This document shows, piece by piece, positions 23,958-31,972 of a DNA stretch of 64,000 nt. The stretch lies in NCBI GenBank assembly GCA_026706385.1, contig JAPOYV010000111.1, positions 25,645 to 89,644 on the forward strand. The letters run 5' to 3'. The notes under the pieces were generated by a model. The model was not told the origin of the DNA, did not search any database, and saw only the letters and a program-made list of their open reading frames with translations. Position 1 is the stretch's first letter, and the number at the start of each line of letters is the position of its first letter. This stretch comes from Gammaproteobacteria bacterium. GTDB lineage: Bacteria; Pseudomonadota; Gammaproteobacteria; Pseudomonadales; Azotimanducaceae. A program made the translations under genes and the position numbers.

Positions 23958-24936
23958 ACCGCACGCGGACCGGCGCGCCGTCCTCAGCGGACCGGTACGC
24001 GGCCTCGGTGAGGCGGGCCACTTGCAGCGCGAACCGCGGCGGCTCGTAGCCAGCGAGTCCGCTGCGGATGTCTTCGAAGAAAGCGCCGTCCGGCGTTTGG
24101 CTGGCGATCGTCGCGGGGACCTCGACGGGGGCGTCGTTGTGCAGCATGGACCGCACCTGCCACTGGTGCAGGTGCAGCACGAGCGAACCTTCGCTGCCAG
24201 CGATGGCGAGCCGCTCGTCGTGGGTGCGCGCATTGCCGATGGTGGTGAGCGTCCCGACCGCGCCGCCCTCGAACTCCACGGTCAGGGCGCCGTTGACGTC
24301 GACGGCGAAGCCGGCGTTGTCGAATGTCGCGGACACGGTTGTCGGGGCGAGGCCGGTCACCCACAGCAGCGATGCCACGAGGTGGCTGCCGGTGTCCATG
24401 AACATCCCGCCGCCGGCGAGTTCGGGGTCGAGGCGCCAGCCGCCCGCGCCGATCCAATGCTGGGTCACATAGGCGACGACGCCGCGAATGTCGCCGAGCG
24501 CCCCGTTCTTGACCAACTCGCGGGCGTAGACGAAATGCGGCATCCAATGACGCTGGTAGGCCACGCCGAGGGCGAGCCCGCGCGCGGCGGCGAGTTCAAG
24601 CAACTCGTGGGCATGGTCCGGCGCGATCACCATCGGCTTTTCGACCAGGACATGGAGCCCGCGCTCGAGGCAGGCGCGGGCCTGCTCGAAGTGATCGCGA
24701 TGTGGCGTGCTGATCAGCACGGCATCGGCGGCCGTCTGGTCGAGCATGGCGCGCCAGTCGGCGACGTAGGGGATCTCCGCCCCCGCCTTGTCCATGAGTG
24801 ACCGTGCCTGGGATTCAACCGGGTCGGCGACCCCGACGATGCGAATCGCGCCGTCCCGCCTAATCCGGGGCAAGTGCGCATTGCGCATGTTGCCGCCGGC
24901 ACCCATCAACATCACCTTGAGTTCTCTCTGCTGCAT
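23953..24936 (-). CDS. Gfo/Idh/MocA-family oxidoreductase
   Basis: 327 aa NAD(P)-dependent oxidoreductase. The N-terminal Rossmann fold starts VMLMGAGGNMRNAHLP, with VGVADP at the end of the second strand. The EKP motif that carries the catalytic Lys is present in VLVEKPMVI. The C-terminal alpha/beta domain includes GGGMFMDTGSHLVASLLW, the usual cofactor/substrate-contact helix with the GSH motif. These enzymes oxidise or reduce sugars, inositols and related compounds, and substrate cannot be assigned. It is divergent from the luciferase-like gene, with a 61-nt gap. Confidence 0.92.
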   Translation of the reverse strand: MQQRELKVMLMGAGGNMRNAHLPRIRRDGAIRIVGVADPVESQARSLMDKAGAEIPYVADWRAMLDQTAADAVLISTPHRDHFEQARACLERGLHVLVEKPMVIAPDHAHELLELAAARGLALGVAYQRHWMPHFVYARELVKNGALGDIRGVVAYVTQHWIGAGGWRLDPELAGGGMFMDTGSHLVASLLWVTGLAPTTVSATFDNAGFAVDVNGALTVEFEGGAVGTLTTIGNARTHDERLAIAGSEGSLVLHLHQWQVRSMLHNDAPVEVPATIASQTPDGAFFEDIRSGLAGYEPPRFALQVARLTEAAYRSAEDGAPVRVRS

Positions 24937-24997
24937 CGAGTCGCCGCTTAAGCCTGGGTTCGGGTGTAATCTACTCGTTTGCTCGCTAGGAGGTGCA

Positions 24998-25921
24998 ATG
25001 AGAATCGGAATCTACGGCGGCAACGTGCGTCGCGGAAAGCCCTTGTCCTCGTTGGTGGATGAGGTCGTCGAGAAGGAACAGGAGGGCTTCTCGAGTTACT
25101 GGACGCCCCAGGTGGGGACGTTCGACGCCTTGACGATGCTGGCCCTGGCCGGCCAGGCAACGAGCAGCATTGAACTCGGCACGGCCGTCGTCCCGAGCTA
25201 TCCGCGCCACCCGAGCGCCCTTGCCCAGCAAGCAGCGACGGTGAATGCGCTCTGTGGCGGGCGCCTGGTGCTTGGCGTCGGCCCGTCGCACGCTCCGGGG
25301 ATCGAGGCGCTCGGCTTGGCCTACGACCGCCCGGCCTTGCACATGCGCGAGTACGTGACCGTGCTGAAGGCGCTTGGCGGCGAGGGCCGCGTCGACTTCC
25401 AGGGCGACATGTACCAGGTGCGCACGGGGTTTGCGTGCCCCGACGCAGCGCCGTTCACGGTTGTGATCTCCGCCCTCGCACCGCTGATGCTGCGGGCGGC
25501 GGGCGAAGTCGCCGACGGCACGGTGACCTGGATGGTCGGCAAGAACACCATCGCCGCGAGTACCGCGCCGCGGATCACGGCCGCCGCCGCCAATGCCGGT
25601 CGCGCCGCACCGCGGGTCATCGTCGGCTTGCCGGTCTGCGTCCACGACGACAAGGCGCAGGCCACGGCACGCGCGGTGCAGATCTTCCAAGGCTACGGGC
25701 AGCTTCCGAACTATCGGCGCCAGCTCGACGCGGAAGGCATCGACCAGGCTGGCGAGATCGCGGTGGTTGGCAATGAAGACGAGGTCACCGGGGAGCTCGC
25801 GGCATACTTCGACGCTGGTGCGACCGAGGTGATCGCGAGCGTCTATCCGGCCGGCGACGACAGCCGCGGCTCGTTCGCCCGCACCAACGCGCTGCTGAAG
25901 TCGCTTGCCGTGGCCGGTTGA
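24998..25921 (+). CDS. Luciferase-like (LLM class) F420-dependent-type oxidoreductase
   Basis: 307 aa TIM-barrel protein of the bacterial luciferase/LLM superfamily. The ATG at 24998 has a perfect AGGAGG 5 nt upstream. N-terminal MRIGIYGGN, the segment TSSIELGTAVVPSYPRHP and LVLGVGPSHAPG are typical of the subgroup annotated as F420-dependent. Gammaproteobacteria seldom make F420, so either this lineage acquired that cofactor or the protein uses FMN. No F420 biosynthesis gene is in the window. Function of the subgroup is unknown. Confidence 0.88.
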   Translation: MRIGIYGGNVRRGKPLSSLVDEVVEKEQEGFSSYWTPQVGTFDALTMLALAGQATSSIELGTAVVPSYPRHPSALAQQAATVNALCGGRLVLGVGPSHAPGIEALGLAYDRPALHMREYVTVLKALGGEGRVDFQGDMYQVRTGFACPDAAPFTVVISALAPLMLRAAGEVADGTVTWMVGKNTIAASTAPRITAAAANAGRAAPRVIVGLPVCVHDDKAQATARAVQIFQGYGQLPNYRRQLDAEGIDQAGEIAVVGNEDEVTGELAAYFDAGATEVIASVYPAGDDSRGSFARTNALLKSLAVAG

Positions 25922-25953
25922 ACCACACGTAACACGTAGTTAGGGGTCCCTTC

Positions 25954-28836
25954 ATGAACGCACGCATCAGTTGGCTCTTGGCCGCCGCGGTGTTGGCGAG
26001 TTGCTCGCAGGCACCTCCGCCCGAGGGCGATGCCGCATCCTTGCCCGAAGGCGTGACTTTCGTCGACGCCGTCGAGCGCGAGCCGGGCGATGAGGTCGTT
26101 ATCCCCTATCGGCGGTTTCGACTCGACAACGGCCTCACCGTGGTCCTCCACCGGGACATGTCGGATCCTCTCGTGCATGTCGACGTGACCTACCACGTCG
26201 GTTCCGCGCGCGAGGACGTCGGCAAGTCGGGCTTCGCACACTTCTTCGAGCACATGATGTTTCAGGGCTCGGAGAATGTCGGCGACGAGCAGCACTTCAA
26301 GATCGTCTCGGAGTCCGGCGGCACGCTGAATGGCACCACGAGCGCCGACCGCACCAACTACTTCCAGACGGCACCGTCCAACCAGCTCGAGAAGCTCCTC
26401 TGGCTGGAAGCGGACCGGTTGGGTTTCCTCCTCGATGCCGTCACCCAGGAGAAGTTCGAGGTCCAGCGAGACACCGTAAAGAACGAGCGCGCCCAGCGCG
26501 TGGACAACGTGCCCTACGGCCTCTTAAGGGAACGTGTCGGCGAGGCCATGTATCCCGAGGGCCACCCGTATTCATGGCTGACCATCGGCTACGTCGAGGA
26601 TCTCGATCGCGTCGACGTCAACGACTTGAAGGAGTTCTTCCTTCGCTGGTACGGGCCCAACAACGCTGTACTCACCATCGGCGGCGACTTCGACGAGGCC
26701 GAGACCCTGGGTTGGGTGGCCAAGTACTTCGGCCCGGTGCCCAAGGGGCCGGACGTGGCCATGCCGGACAAACCCCCGGTCACCCTGGACGGGAACCGCT
26801 ACATCTCCCTTGAGGACAACGTCGCACTGCCGCTCCTGTACATCGCCTACCCCACCGTCTACCTGTACCACGAGGACGAAGCGCCGCTCGACGTGCTGAT
26901 GTTCATCCTCGGTCAGGGCGAGACGTCGCTCCTGTACAAGAACATGGTCAAGAACCGGACCGCCGTACAGGCGCAGGCGACGCATGGCTGCCAGGAGCTG
27001 TCCTGCCTATTCGCCGTCCTGGCCTTGCCGAACCCGGCGGCCGGCAAGACGCTCGCCGATCTCGAGCGGATCGTGCGCGAATCGCTCGCCGAGTTCGAAG
27101 AGCGCGGCATCACCGACGACGACTTGCTGCGCACGAAGATGAGCATCGTCTCTGGCAAGATCTACAGCCTCGAAAGCGTCGCCGGCAAGGTCAGCCAGCT
27201 CGCGGCGTACCAGTACTTGACCGGCAAGCCGGATTTCGCGCCGCGCGACGTCGCCCGCTACGAGAGCGTGACCAAGGAAGATGTGCTGCGCGTCTACGAG
27301 CAGTACATCAAGGACAAGCCGGCGGTGATCATGAGCATCGTGCCGCATGGGCAATTGACGTTGCGTGCCAGCGAGGACACGTGGGAGCGCTACGAGCGCA
27401 AGCTTCCGGACTACATGCGGGTGGAAGCCGACGAGCTCGCCCACCGTCGCGCTGACGACCTGTTCGACCGCAGCATCATCCCGCCCGCGGGCGCCAATCC
27501 CGCCATCACCTTGCCGGAGATCTGGCGCGGGGAACTCGACAACGGCATCGCGATCCTCGGGGCGCGCAACGTGGAGACGCCGACCACGTCGATCCGCCTG
27601 CGCATCGCCGCGGCGGGGCAGCGCAACGAGAGCGTCGAGCAACTGGGCCTCGCCGCGCTCACGGCCAGCATGATGAACGAAGCGACCGAACGGTCGAGCA
27701 ACGAGGAGCTGAGCGACCGGCTGCAGAAGCTCGGATCAAGCGTGTCCTTCGGGGCCGGTAACGACGATACGGTCGCCACGGTCCGCACGCTGACGAGGAA
27801 CCTCGACGAGACGCTCGCGATCCTCGCCGAGAAACTGTTGCAGCCGAAGCTGTCTCCCGAGGACTTCGCGCGCGTCCAGGCGCAAACGCTGCAGGCCATC
27901 GAGCAGAGCAAGAAGCAAGCGGCTAGCACGGCCCAGGTGGTCTACCAGCAGCTCCTCATGGGTCGTGACAACCCCATTGCCCACCTGGACATCGGCACCT
28001 CGGCAACCGTCGCCGCGCTGACCGTCGATGACGTCCGCGGCTTCTACGCCGCGCACTATTCGCCGAAGGTTGCGACGATCGTCGCCGTTAGCGACCTCGA
28101 TGGCGAGCAGCTCCTCACGAAACTCGCGGTGCTGAAGTCTTGGCAGGGACCGGAGGTGGCTGCTGCACCGCTTAAGCCGTTCCCGGAAACCGGCGCCACG
28201 CGGATCTACCTAGTCGACAAGCCAAACGCGGTCCAGTCCGAGATCCGCATCGGCAAGCGGGCGCTCAACTACGACGCCACGGGCGAGTTCTATCGCGCCG
28301 GTCTCGCGAATTTCGTCCTCGGCGGCGCTTTCAACAGCCGCATCAACCTGAACCTGCGCGAGGACAAGGGCTACACCTACGGCGCCCGTTCGATGTTCGT
28401 CGGTGAAGTGGACTACGGTGTGTTCACCGCCATGGCCGGCGTGCGGAGGGACACCACGGCGGCGTCCATCATCGAATTCGACAAAGAGATCCGCCGCTAC
28501 GCCAAGGACGGACTCCAGGGCGACGAGTTGGCCTTTACGCGCAATGCGATCGGCCAGCGCGATGCCCTGCGTTACGAGACGCCGCGGCAGAAGCTCGCCT
28601 TCCTGTCGCGCATTCAGACCTACGGTCTCGCCGATGACTTCGTGGATCGGCAGAACGCGATCCTGAGGTCGGTCGCGGCGGAGGAGTTGAACGCCATCGC
28701 CGCCAAGCACCTCACCATGGACGACATGGTCATCGTTGTCGTCGGGGACCGGAGCGCCATCGAGGAGGAGTTGCTGGCGCTGGGCCACGAGATCGTCCAC
28801 CTCGACGCTGCGGGGAACCTCGTTGTCGACGCCTGA
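25954..28836 (+). CDS. M16-family zinc protease lipoprotein (fused two-half form)
   Basis: 960 aa. The N-terminus is a lipoprotein signal with lipobox LASC (Cys17). The inverted zinc motif H96-F-F-E-H100 and the third ligand E178 (DTVKNERA) mark the active M16 half. The second half (about 525-955) repeats the fold without the zinc motif but keeps the R/Y pair region GGAFNSRINLNLREDKGYTYG, the standard arrangement for pitrilysin-like fused proteins. It is likely an envelope peptidase that degrades oligopeptides. The esterase gene downstream overlaps its stop. Confidence 0.95.
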   Translation: MNARISWLLAAAVLASCSQAPPPEGDAASLPEGVTFVDAVEREPGDEVVIPYRRFRLDNGLTVVLHRDMSDPLVHVDVTYHVGSAREDVGKSGFAHFFEHMMFQGSENVGDEQHFKIVSESGGTLNGTTSADRTNYFQTAPSNQLEKLLWLEADRLGFLLDAVTQEKFEVQRDTVKNERAQRVDNVPYGLLRERVGEAMYPEGHPYSWLTIGYVEDLDRVDVNDLKEFFLRWYGPNNAVLTIGGDFDEAETLGWVAKYFGPVPKGPDVAMPDKPPVTLDGNRYISLEDNVALPLLYIAYPTVYLYHEDEAPLDVLMFILGQGETSLLYKNMVKNRTAVQAQATHGCQELSCLFAVLALPNPAAGKTLADLERIVRESLAEFEERGITDDDLLRTKMSIVSGKIYSLESVAGKVSQLAAYQYLTGKPDFAPRDVARYESVTKEDVLRVYEQYIKDKPAVIMSIVPHGQLTLRASEDTWERYERKLPDYMRVEADELAHRRADDLFDRSIIPPAGANPAITLPEIWRGELDNGIAILGARNVETPTTSIRLRIAAAGQRNESVEQLGLAALTASMMNEATERSSNEELSDRLQKLGSSVSFGAGNDDTVATVRTLTRNLDETLAILAEKLLQPKLSPEDFARVQAQTLQAIEQSKKQAASTAQVVYQQLLMGRDNPIAHLDIGTSATVAALTVDDVRGFYAAHYSPKVATIVAVSDLDGEQLLTKLAVLKSWQGPEVAAAPLKPFPETGATRIYLVDKPNAVQSEIRIGKRALNYDATGEFYRAGLANFVLGGAFNSRINLNLREDKGYTYGARSMFVGEVDYGVFTAMAGVRRDTTAASIIEFDKEIRRYAKDGLQGDELAFTRNAIGQRDALRYETPRQKLAFLSRIQTYGLADDFVDRQNAILRSVAAEELNAIAAKHLTMDDMVIVVVGDRSAIEEELLALGHEIVHLDAAGNLVVDA

Positions 28837-29650
28837 GGTCGCCGTCGAGCGTAACGTCGTCGTCGCCACCGGCGGCGGGCGCGATTTGCATGCAGACGTC
28901 TATCGTCCGGCGCAAGGCAACCGTGCCGGCGTGCTCATGATCCACGGCGGCGGTTGGCGCATGGGATCGAAGGACATGATGCCGCCGCAGGCGACGGCGC
29001 TTGCGAAGCACGGCTACACGTGCGCCGCGATCGAGTACCGCCTGACCCCCGAGGCGCCCTGGCCGGCGCAGATCCACGACGTCAAGGCCGCGCTTCGCTG
29101 GTTTCGCGCGAACGCCGGCAAGTTGGCCGTGGAACCGGACAAGATCGCGGTTTCTGGCAACTCCGCCGGCGGCCACCTTGCGCTCCTGCTGGCAGGCACG
29201 GTGGGCCATCCGGATTTCGAGGGCGAAGGCGGCAACCCGGGTGTGGAGACCTCGGTCGCGGCGGTGGTCGCGGTCTACTCGCCCGTGCTCTTCCACGTGG
29301 GCGAACGGCCTTCGGGAGCGAACGCGGCAACCGCGTTGCTCGGTGCCGACCCCGACCCGGTCGAGGCCGCTGCGGCGAGCCCCATCGAGACTGTGCACAG
29401 CGACTTCCCGCCAACCTTCTTCCTGCACGGCAATGCCGACCGCGTAGTGCCGGTGACAGCGAGCCTCAACATGTACCAAGCCTTGAGCAAGGCGGGCGCC
29501 CGGGCGGAGATGCACATCTACGCCGAGCATCCGCACGGCTGGGCGCGGTGGCCGGCGTGGGTGGAGCCGACGATGGCGGAAGCGGCTGTGTTCCTGGACC
29601 GCTACGTGGTGGCCCCGGAACGGTATGCGCCACCGGACGACGCGGGATGA
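28823..29650 (+). CDS. Alpha/beta hydrolase (HSL-like esterase)
   Basis: About 275 aa. I place the start at TTG 28823, which overlaps the M16 stop and has GGGG about 8 nt upstream; an in-frame extension further upstream only reads through the peptidase gene. The oxyanion motif HGGGW is at 41-45. The nucleophile elbow G-N-S114-A-G fits GxSxG, the acid is D206 in GNADRVVP, and the catalytic His is probably H238 in EHPHGW. This is the hormone-sensitive-lipase/carboxylesterase type. There is no signal peptide. It is coupled to mlaA downstream by an ATGA overlap. Confidence 0.9.
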   Translation: MSTPEVAVERNVVVATGGGRDLHADVYRPAQGNRAGVLMIHGGGWRMGSKDMMPPQATALAKHGYTCAAIEYRLTPEAPWPAQIHDVKAALRWFRANAGKLAVEPDKIAVSGNSAGGHLALLLAGTVGHPDFEGEGGNPGVETSVAAVVAVYSPVLFHVGERPSGANAATALLGADPDPVEAAAASPIETVHSDFPPTFFLHGNADRVVPVTASLNMYQALSKAGARAEMHIYAEHPHGWARWPAWVEPTMAEAAVFLDRYVVAPERYAPPDDAG

Positions 29651-30336
29651 CGATGTTGCGGGCGGTACTAAATGCCTCTGTGATCGCCATCGCGTTCGCG
29701 ATGCCCGCTGCCGCGTCAGAACCATCCGCAGATGGCGCCGATCCGTTGGCGCCGCTGAACCGCAAGGTCCTGGCCGTCAACTACGTGCTCGATCGCGCCG
29801 TGCTTCGGCCCGCATCCGGGATTTATCGCCGCGTCGTCCCCGGGTTCGCCCGTACCGGGGTGCGCAACGCCCTGAACAACCTCCTCGAGCCGCGAACGGT
29901 TCTGAACCAATGCCTGCAGGGCAAGTTGGGCACGGCGGCCGCCGATGCCGGGCGTTTCGTCGTCAACTCGACCCTCGGCATCGGCGGCCTATTCGATCCA
30001 GCGACGGCGATGGGCTTGGAGCGCCACAGCGAAGACTTCGGCCAGACGTTGGGACGATGGGGCGTCGGCACGGGGCCGTACCTCGTGCTGCCGGTCATCG
30101 GCCCGTCGACGTTGCGCGACGGCGGCGCCAAGCTGGTCGACGTCGCCACCGGCCCGATGAACGCGGTGGACGATGATGCGGTTCGGTTTGGGATCGGCGC
30201 GCTGGACCGCGTCGACAAGCGGTCGCGTCAAGCGGACCTGTCCGGCCAGTTGGGTGACGACCCGTATGTCGACCTCCGCGAGCTCCACCTCGCGCGTCGA
30301 GCCGCCGAGGTCGCGGACGAAGTAGAGATCGAATAG
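29647..30336 (+). CDS. mlaA: MlaA/VacJ-family protein, without lipobox
   Basis: 229 aa. MlaA removes mislocalised phospholipid from the outer leaflet of the outer membrane. The family signature is clear: DPLAPLNRKVLAVNYVLDRA, NNLLEPRTVLN, GRFVVNSTLGIGGLFDPA and DFGQTLGRWGVGTGPYLVLPVIGPS. The N-terminus is an ordinary signal peptide ending PAAAS with no Cys near the cleavage site, so the usual lipid anchor seems absent. The ATG at 29647 overlaps the esterase stop. No mlaBCDEF genes are adjacent. Confidence 0.93.
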   Translation: MTMLRAVLNASVIAIAFAMPAAASEPSADGADPLAPLNRKVLAVNYVLDRAVLRPASGIYRRVVPGFARTGVRNALNNLLEPRTVLNQCLQGKLGTAAADAGRFVVNSTLGIGGLFDPATAMGLERHSEDFGQTLGRWGVGTGPYLVLPVIGPSTLRDGGAKLVDVATGPMNAVDDDAVRFGIGALDRVDKRSRQADLSGQLGDDPYVDLRELHLARRAAEVADEVEIE

Positions 30337-30353
30337 CCGTTCGACCGGGCAAT

Positions 30354-30383
30354 GGGCGATTTCCTACGCGAAATCGCGCCCAT
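30354..30383. repeat. Hairpin repeat after mlaA
   Basis: A perfect 8-bp stem GCGATTTC (30356-30363) / GAAATCGC (30370-30377) with loop CTACGC is extended by GG and CC beyond a bulge. It starts 18 nt after the mlaA stop. There is no T-run. The first 15 nt recur exactly at 23943-23957, so this may be a small dispersed element doubling as a terminator. Confidence 0.55.
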
Positions 30384-30470
30384 GTCCTACGCGCATTCGA
30401 GAGATTTGCCCTGATTTCCATGCCTTGTGGCCTCTAACGTTGTGTTGGCGCAACGGCTTGGGAGCCAGAC

Positions 30471-30938
30471 ATGGAGCGGACTGCGCTTGACCGTTTCGCT
30501 CACGACAGTCTGACCGAGGATCTCATTCGCGTACTGCTGGCGAAGCGTTATCCCCGGGCCTGGCTGAACCGACTCAATTTCAAGTCCATGGTGCGCGTCC
30601 CCGACGCGTGGGTGGCGGCGCGGTGGCGTTGCGCCAACGTGGTGTCGGGCATCCCGCTCGCGCCGGACGGTCCCGAGCCGCAGCCGACCCACACGGTGGT
30701 CGCGGTGAAATTCGCGGCCGTTGTCGCGCCAGAGGTGCATGAGCGGCTGGGTCGGCACGTGGCCCTCCTGGAGGGCGAATTCGATCGTCGACGCGCCTTC
30801 GGCGCCCCGTCGCATCCGCCGCTTGTCACCGCCGTCGTCGTTGTCGAAGGTCGCAGCGTCCCGAAGGGTCCGCGCGCCGCGAGCGCTACGCGGCGAGTCG
30901 TCCGTTGGCGACCCGGCGCGGTGCGCTTCGTGCGGTAA
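30471..30938 (+). CDS. Hypothetical protein upstream of the nor cluster
   Basis: 155 aa, not recognised. The ATG has GGGAG about 6 nt upstream, and the codons show strong G/C at third positions like neighbours, which supports a real gene. There is no signal peptide or membrane span. The middle (VSGIPLAPDGPEPQPTHTVVAVKFAAVVAPEV) looks like a compact alpha/beta domain, and the C-terminus is Arg-rich. It sits between mlaA and the nitric oxide reductase genes. An overlapping minus-strand frame at 30387-30815 is judged to be a shadow. Confidence 0.5.
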   Translation: MERTALDRFAHDSLTEDLIRVLLAKRYPRAWLNRLNFKSMVRVPDAWVAARWRCANVVSGIPLAPDGPEPQPTHTVVAVKFAAVVAPEVHERLGRHVALLEGEFDRRRAFGAPSHPPLVTAVVVVEGRSVPKGPRAASATRRVVRWRPGAVRFVR

Positions 30939-30970
30939 CCGGCGAGCTTTGCGCCGCTCCCGCCCGCGCG

Positions 30971-30986
30971 TATGATCCGGGTCATA
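30971..30986 (+). promoter_or_regulatory. FNR/DNR-like palindrome upstream of the nor cluster
   Basis: The 16-nt near-palindrome TATGATCCGGGTCATA has one mismatched pair. Its core ATGAT-N4-GTCAT shares 7 of 10 fixed bases with the FNR/DNR/NNR consensus TTGAT-N4-ATCAA. It lies 20 nt before the proposed GTG at 31007. That is closer than the usual -41.5 position, so either the start differs, or the site acts otherwise, or it is chance. Confidence 0.35.
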
Positions 30987-31006
30987 GTCGTGTCCGGGAA
31001 CGGGCG

Positions 31007-31318
31007 GTGGTCGATCCGGTTGACATTCATCGCATAGCCGGCGCCGCGCTTCTCGGCGGAGCGATCATCCTGTTCGGTGCCGGTTACGCGATCCTCCACG
31101 CCCTGTCGCGCCTGTCGGGGTCCTCGGTTCTGGCCGGCTTCTCTCTGCTTTGCTACGCGGCACTCGCGGCTTGCGTTGGGGGCCTTGCGGTACTGCTGCA
31201 CCTGTGGGGTCTGTGGCTGGTGCTGGTCGCGCTCATGCTGGCTGGCTACTTCATTGCGCCGCGGTTCATCTGGCGCTTGTCCGAACAGGTGCACGAGGGG
31301 GATTCCAAAGAGGATTGA
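31007..31318 (+). CDS. Small three-span membrane protein before norC
   Basis: About 103 aa from the GTG at 31007 (start uncertain; a TTG at 30905 would give 137 aa with a poor N-terminus). Three hydrophobic segments lie at roughly 7-30 (AALLGGAIILFGAGYAIL), 37-58 and 61-80, followed by a charged tail ending EGDSKED. It ends 3 nt before norC, so it is almost certainly co-transcribed with norCB. No family was recognised. A role in assembly or stability of the nitric oxide reductase, comparable to NorE/NorF-type accessory membrane proteins, is inference from position. Confidence 0.65.
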   Translation: MVDPVDIHRIAGAALLGGAIILFGAGYAILHALSRLSGSSVLAGFSLLCYAALAACVGGLAVLLHLWGLWLVLVALMLAGYFIAPRFIWRLSEQVHEGDSKED

Positions 31319-31321
31319 TGT

Positions 31322-31972
31322 ATGGCTGAGGCGAGTCAGGACGAGGACACGAGCGGTCCCGAGTGGTGGGCCAGCGAGGATTTCTGGCGCAAGTGCGCGA
31401 TTTTCGTGACTGCCGGCATGGCCTTCGTGCTGGTGGTGCTCACCTACCATACGCACACCGTGATCCTGGCCGGGGCGGAGTCGGGCCGCGTGCCCGCCTA
31501 CTCGGTCATCAACCATCGCATCGGCTACGCGTTCGACGACGACCGCAACATGATGGTGCCGGTCATCGGACCCTTGGCGCCGCTCTTCGGCGAAGAACTG
31601 AGCGAGGACGAGGCCCGCGCCCTCGTGGACCACGGCAAGCTCACCGTGCAGGCACGCAACTGCATGAACTGCCATACGCTGCTCGGGAACGGCGCCTACT
31701 ACGCGCCGGACCTGACCAAGGCGTGGCTCGACCCCGGTTGGGGCAACGAAGAGGCGCGCGAGTTCTTGATGACGCTGTTCCTCAAGGACCCGGTTGCGAA
31801 CGCCCGTACCTACGGCACCAACCGACGCATGCCGAACCCGGAGCTCACCGATGAGGAGGTGCGCGGGGTGATCGCTTACCTGAAGTGGATGTCTGCCATC
31901 GACACCAACGGCTTCCCCTCCGGTTTCACCGTGTTGCCCCAGGGCAGTCTCTCGAGAGGGACCGAATCGTGA
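31322..31972 (+). CDS. norC: Nitric oxide reductase cytochrome c subunit NorC, extended
   Basis: 216 aa. It passes electrons to NorB for 2 NO to N2O reduction at the cytoplasmic membrane. One N-terminal span (about 25-49) anchors it. The heme c motif is C114-M-N-C117-H118 followed by TLLGNGAYYAPDL, and the likely axial Met is M170 in RRMPNPE. The end LKWMSAIDTNGFP matches known NorC (LKWSSKIDTN). Compared with Pseudomonas NorC (about 146 aa), roughly 45 extra residues lie between the membrane span and the heme motif, including VINHRIGYAFDDDRNMMVP. The GTG start of norB overlaps its stop. Confidence 0.93.
   Translation: MAEASQDEDTSGPEWWASEDFWRKCAIFVTAGMAFVLVVLTYHTHTVILAGAESGRVPAYSVINHRIGYAFDDDRNMMVPVIGPLAPLFGEELSEDEARALVDHGKLTVQARNCMNCHTLLGNGAYYAPDLTKAWLDPGWGNEEAREFLMTLFLKDPVANARTYGTNRRMPNPELTDEEVRGVIAYLKWMSAIDTNGFPSGFTVLPQGSLSRGTES

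Noticed and set aside
25925..25938. Tandem ACACGTA direct repeat before the M16 gene
   Set aside because: Two 7-nt copies only, with no promoter context; probably chance.
30387..30815. Minus-strand 142-codon frame opposite the orphan gene
   Set aside because: The plus-strand frame has a ribosome-binding site and better third-position GC; the antisense product lacks any recognisable feature.
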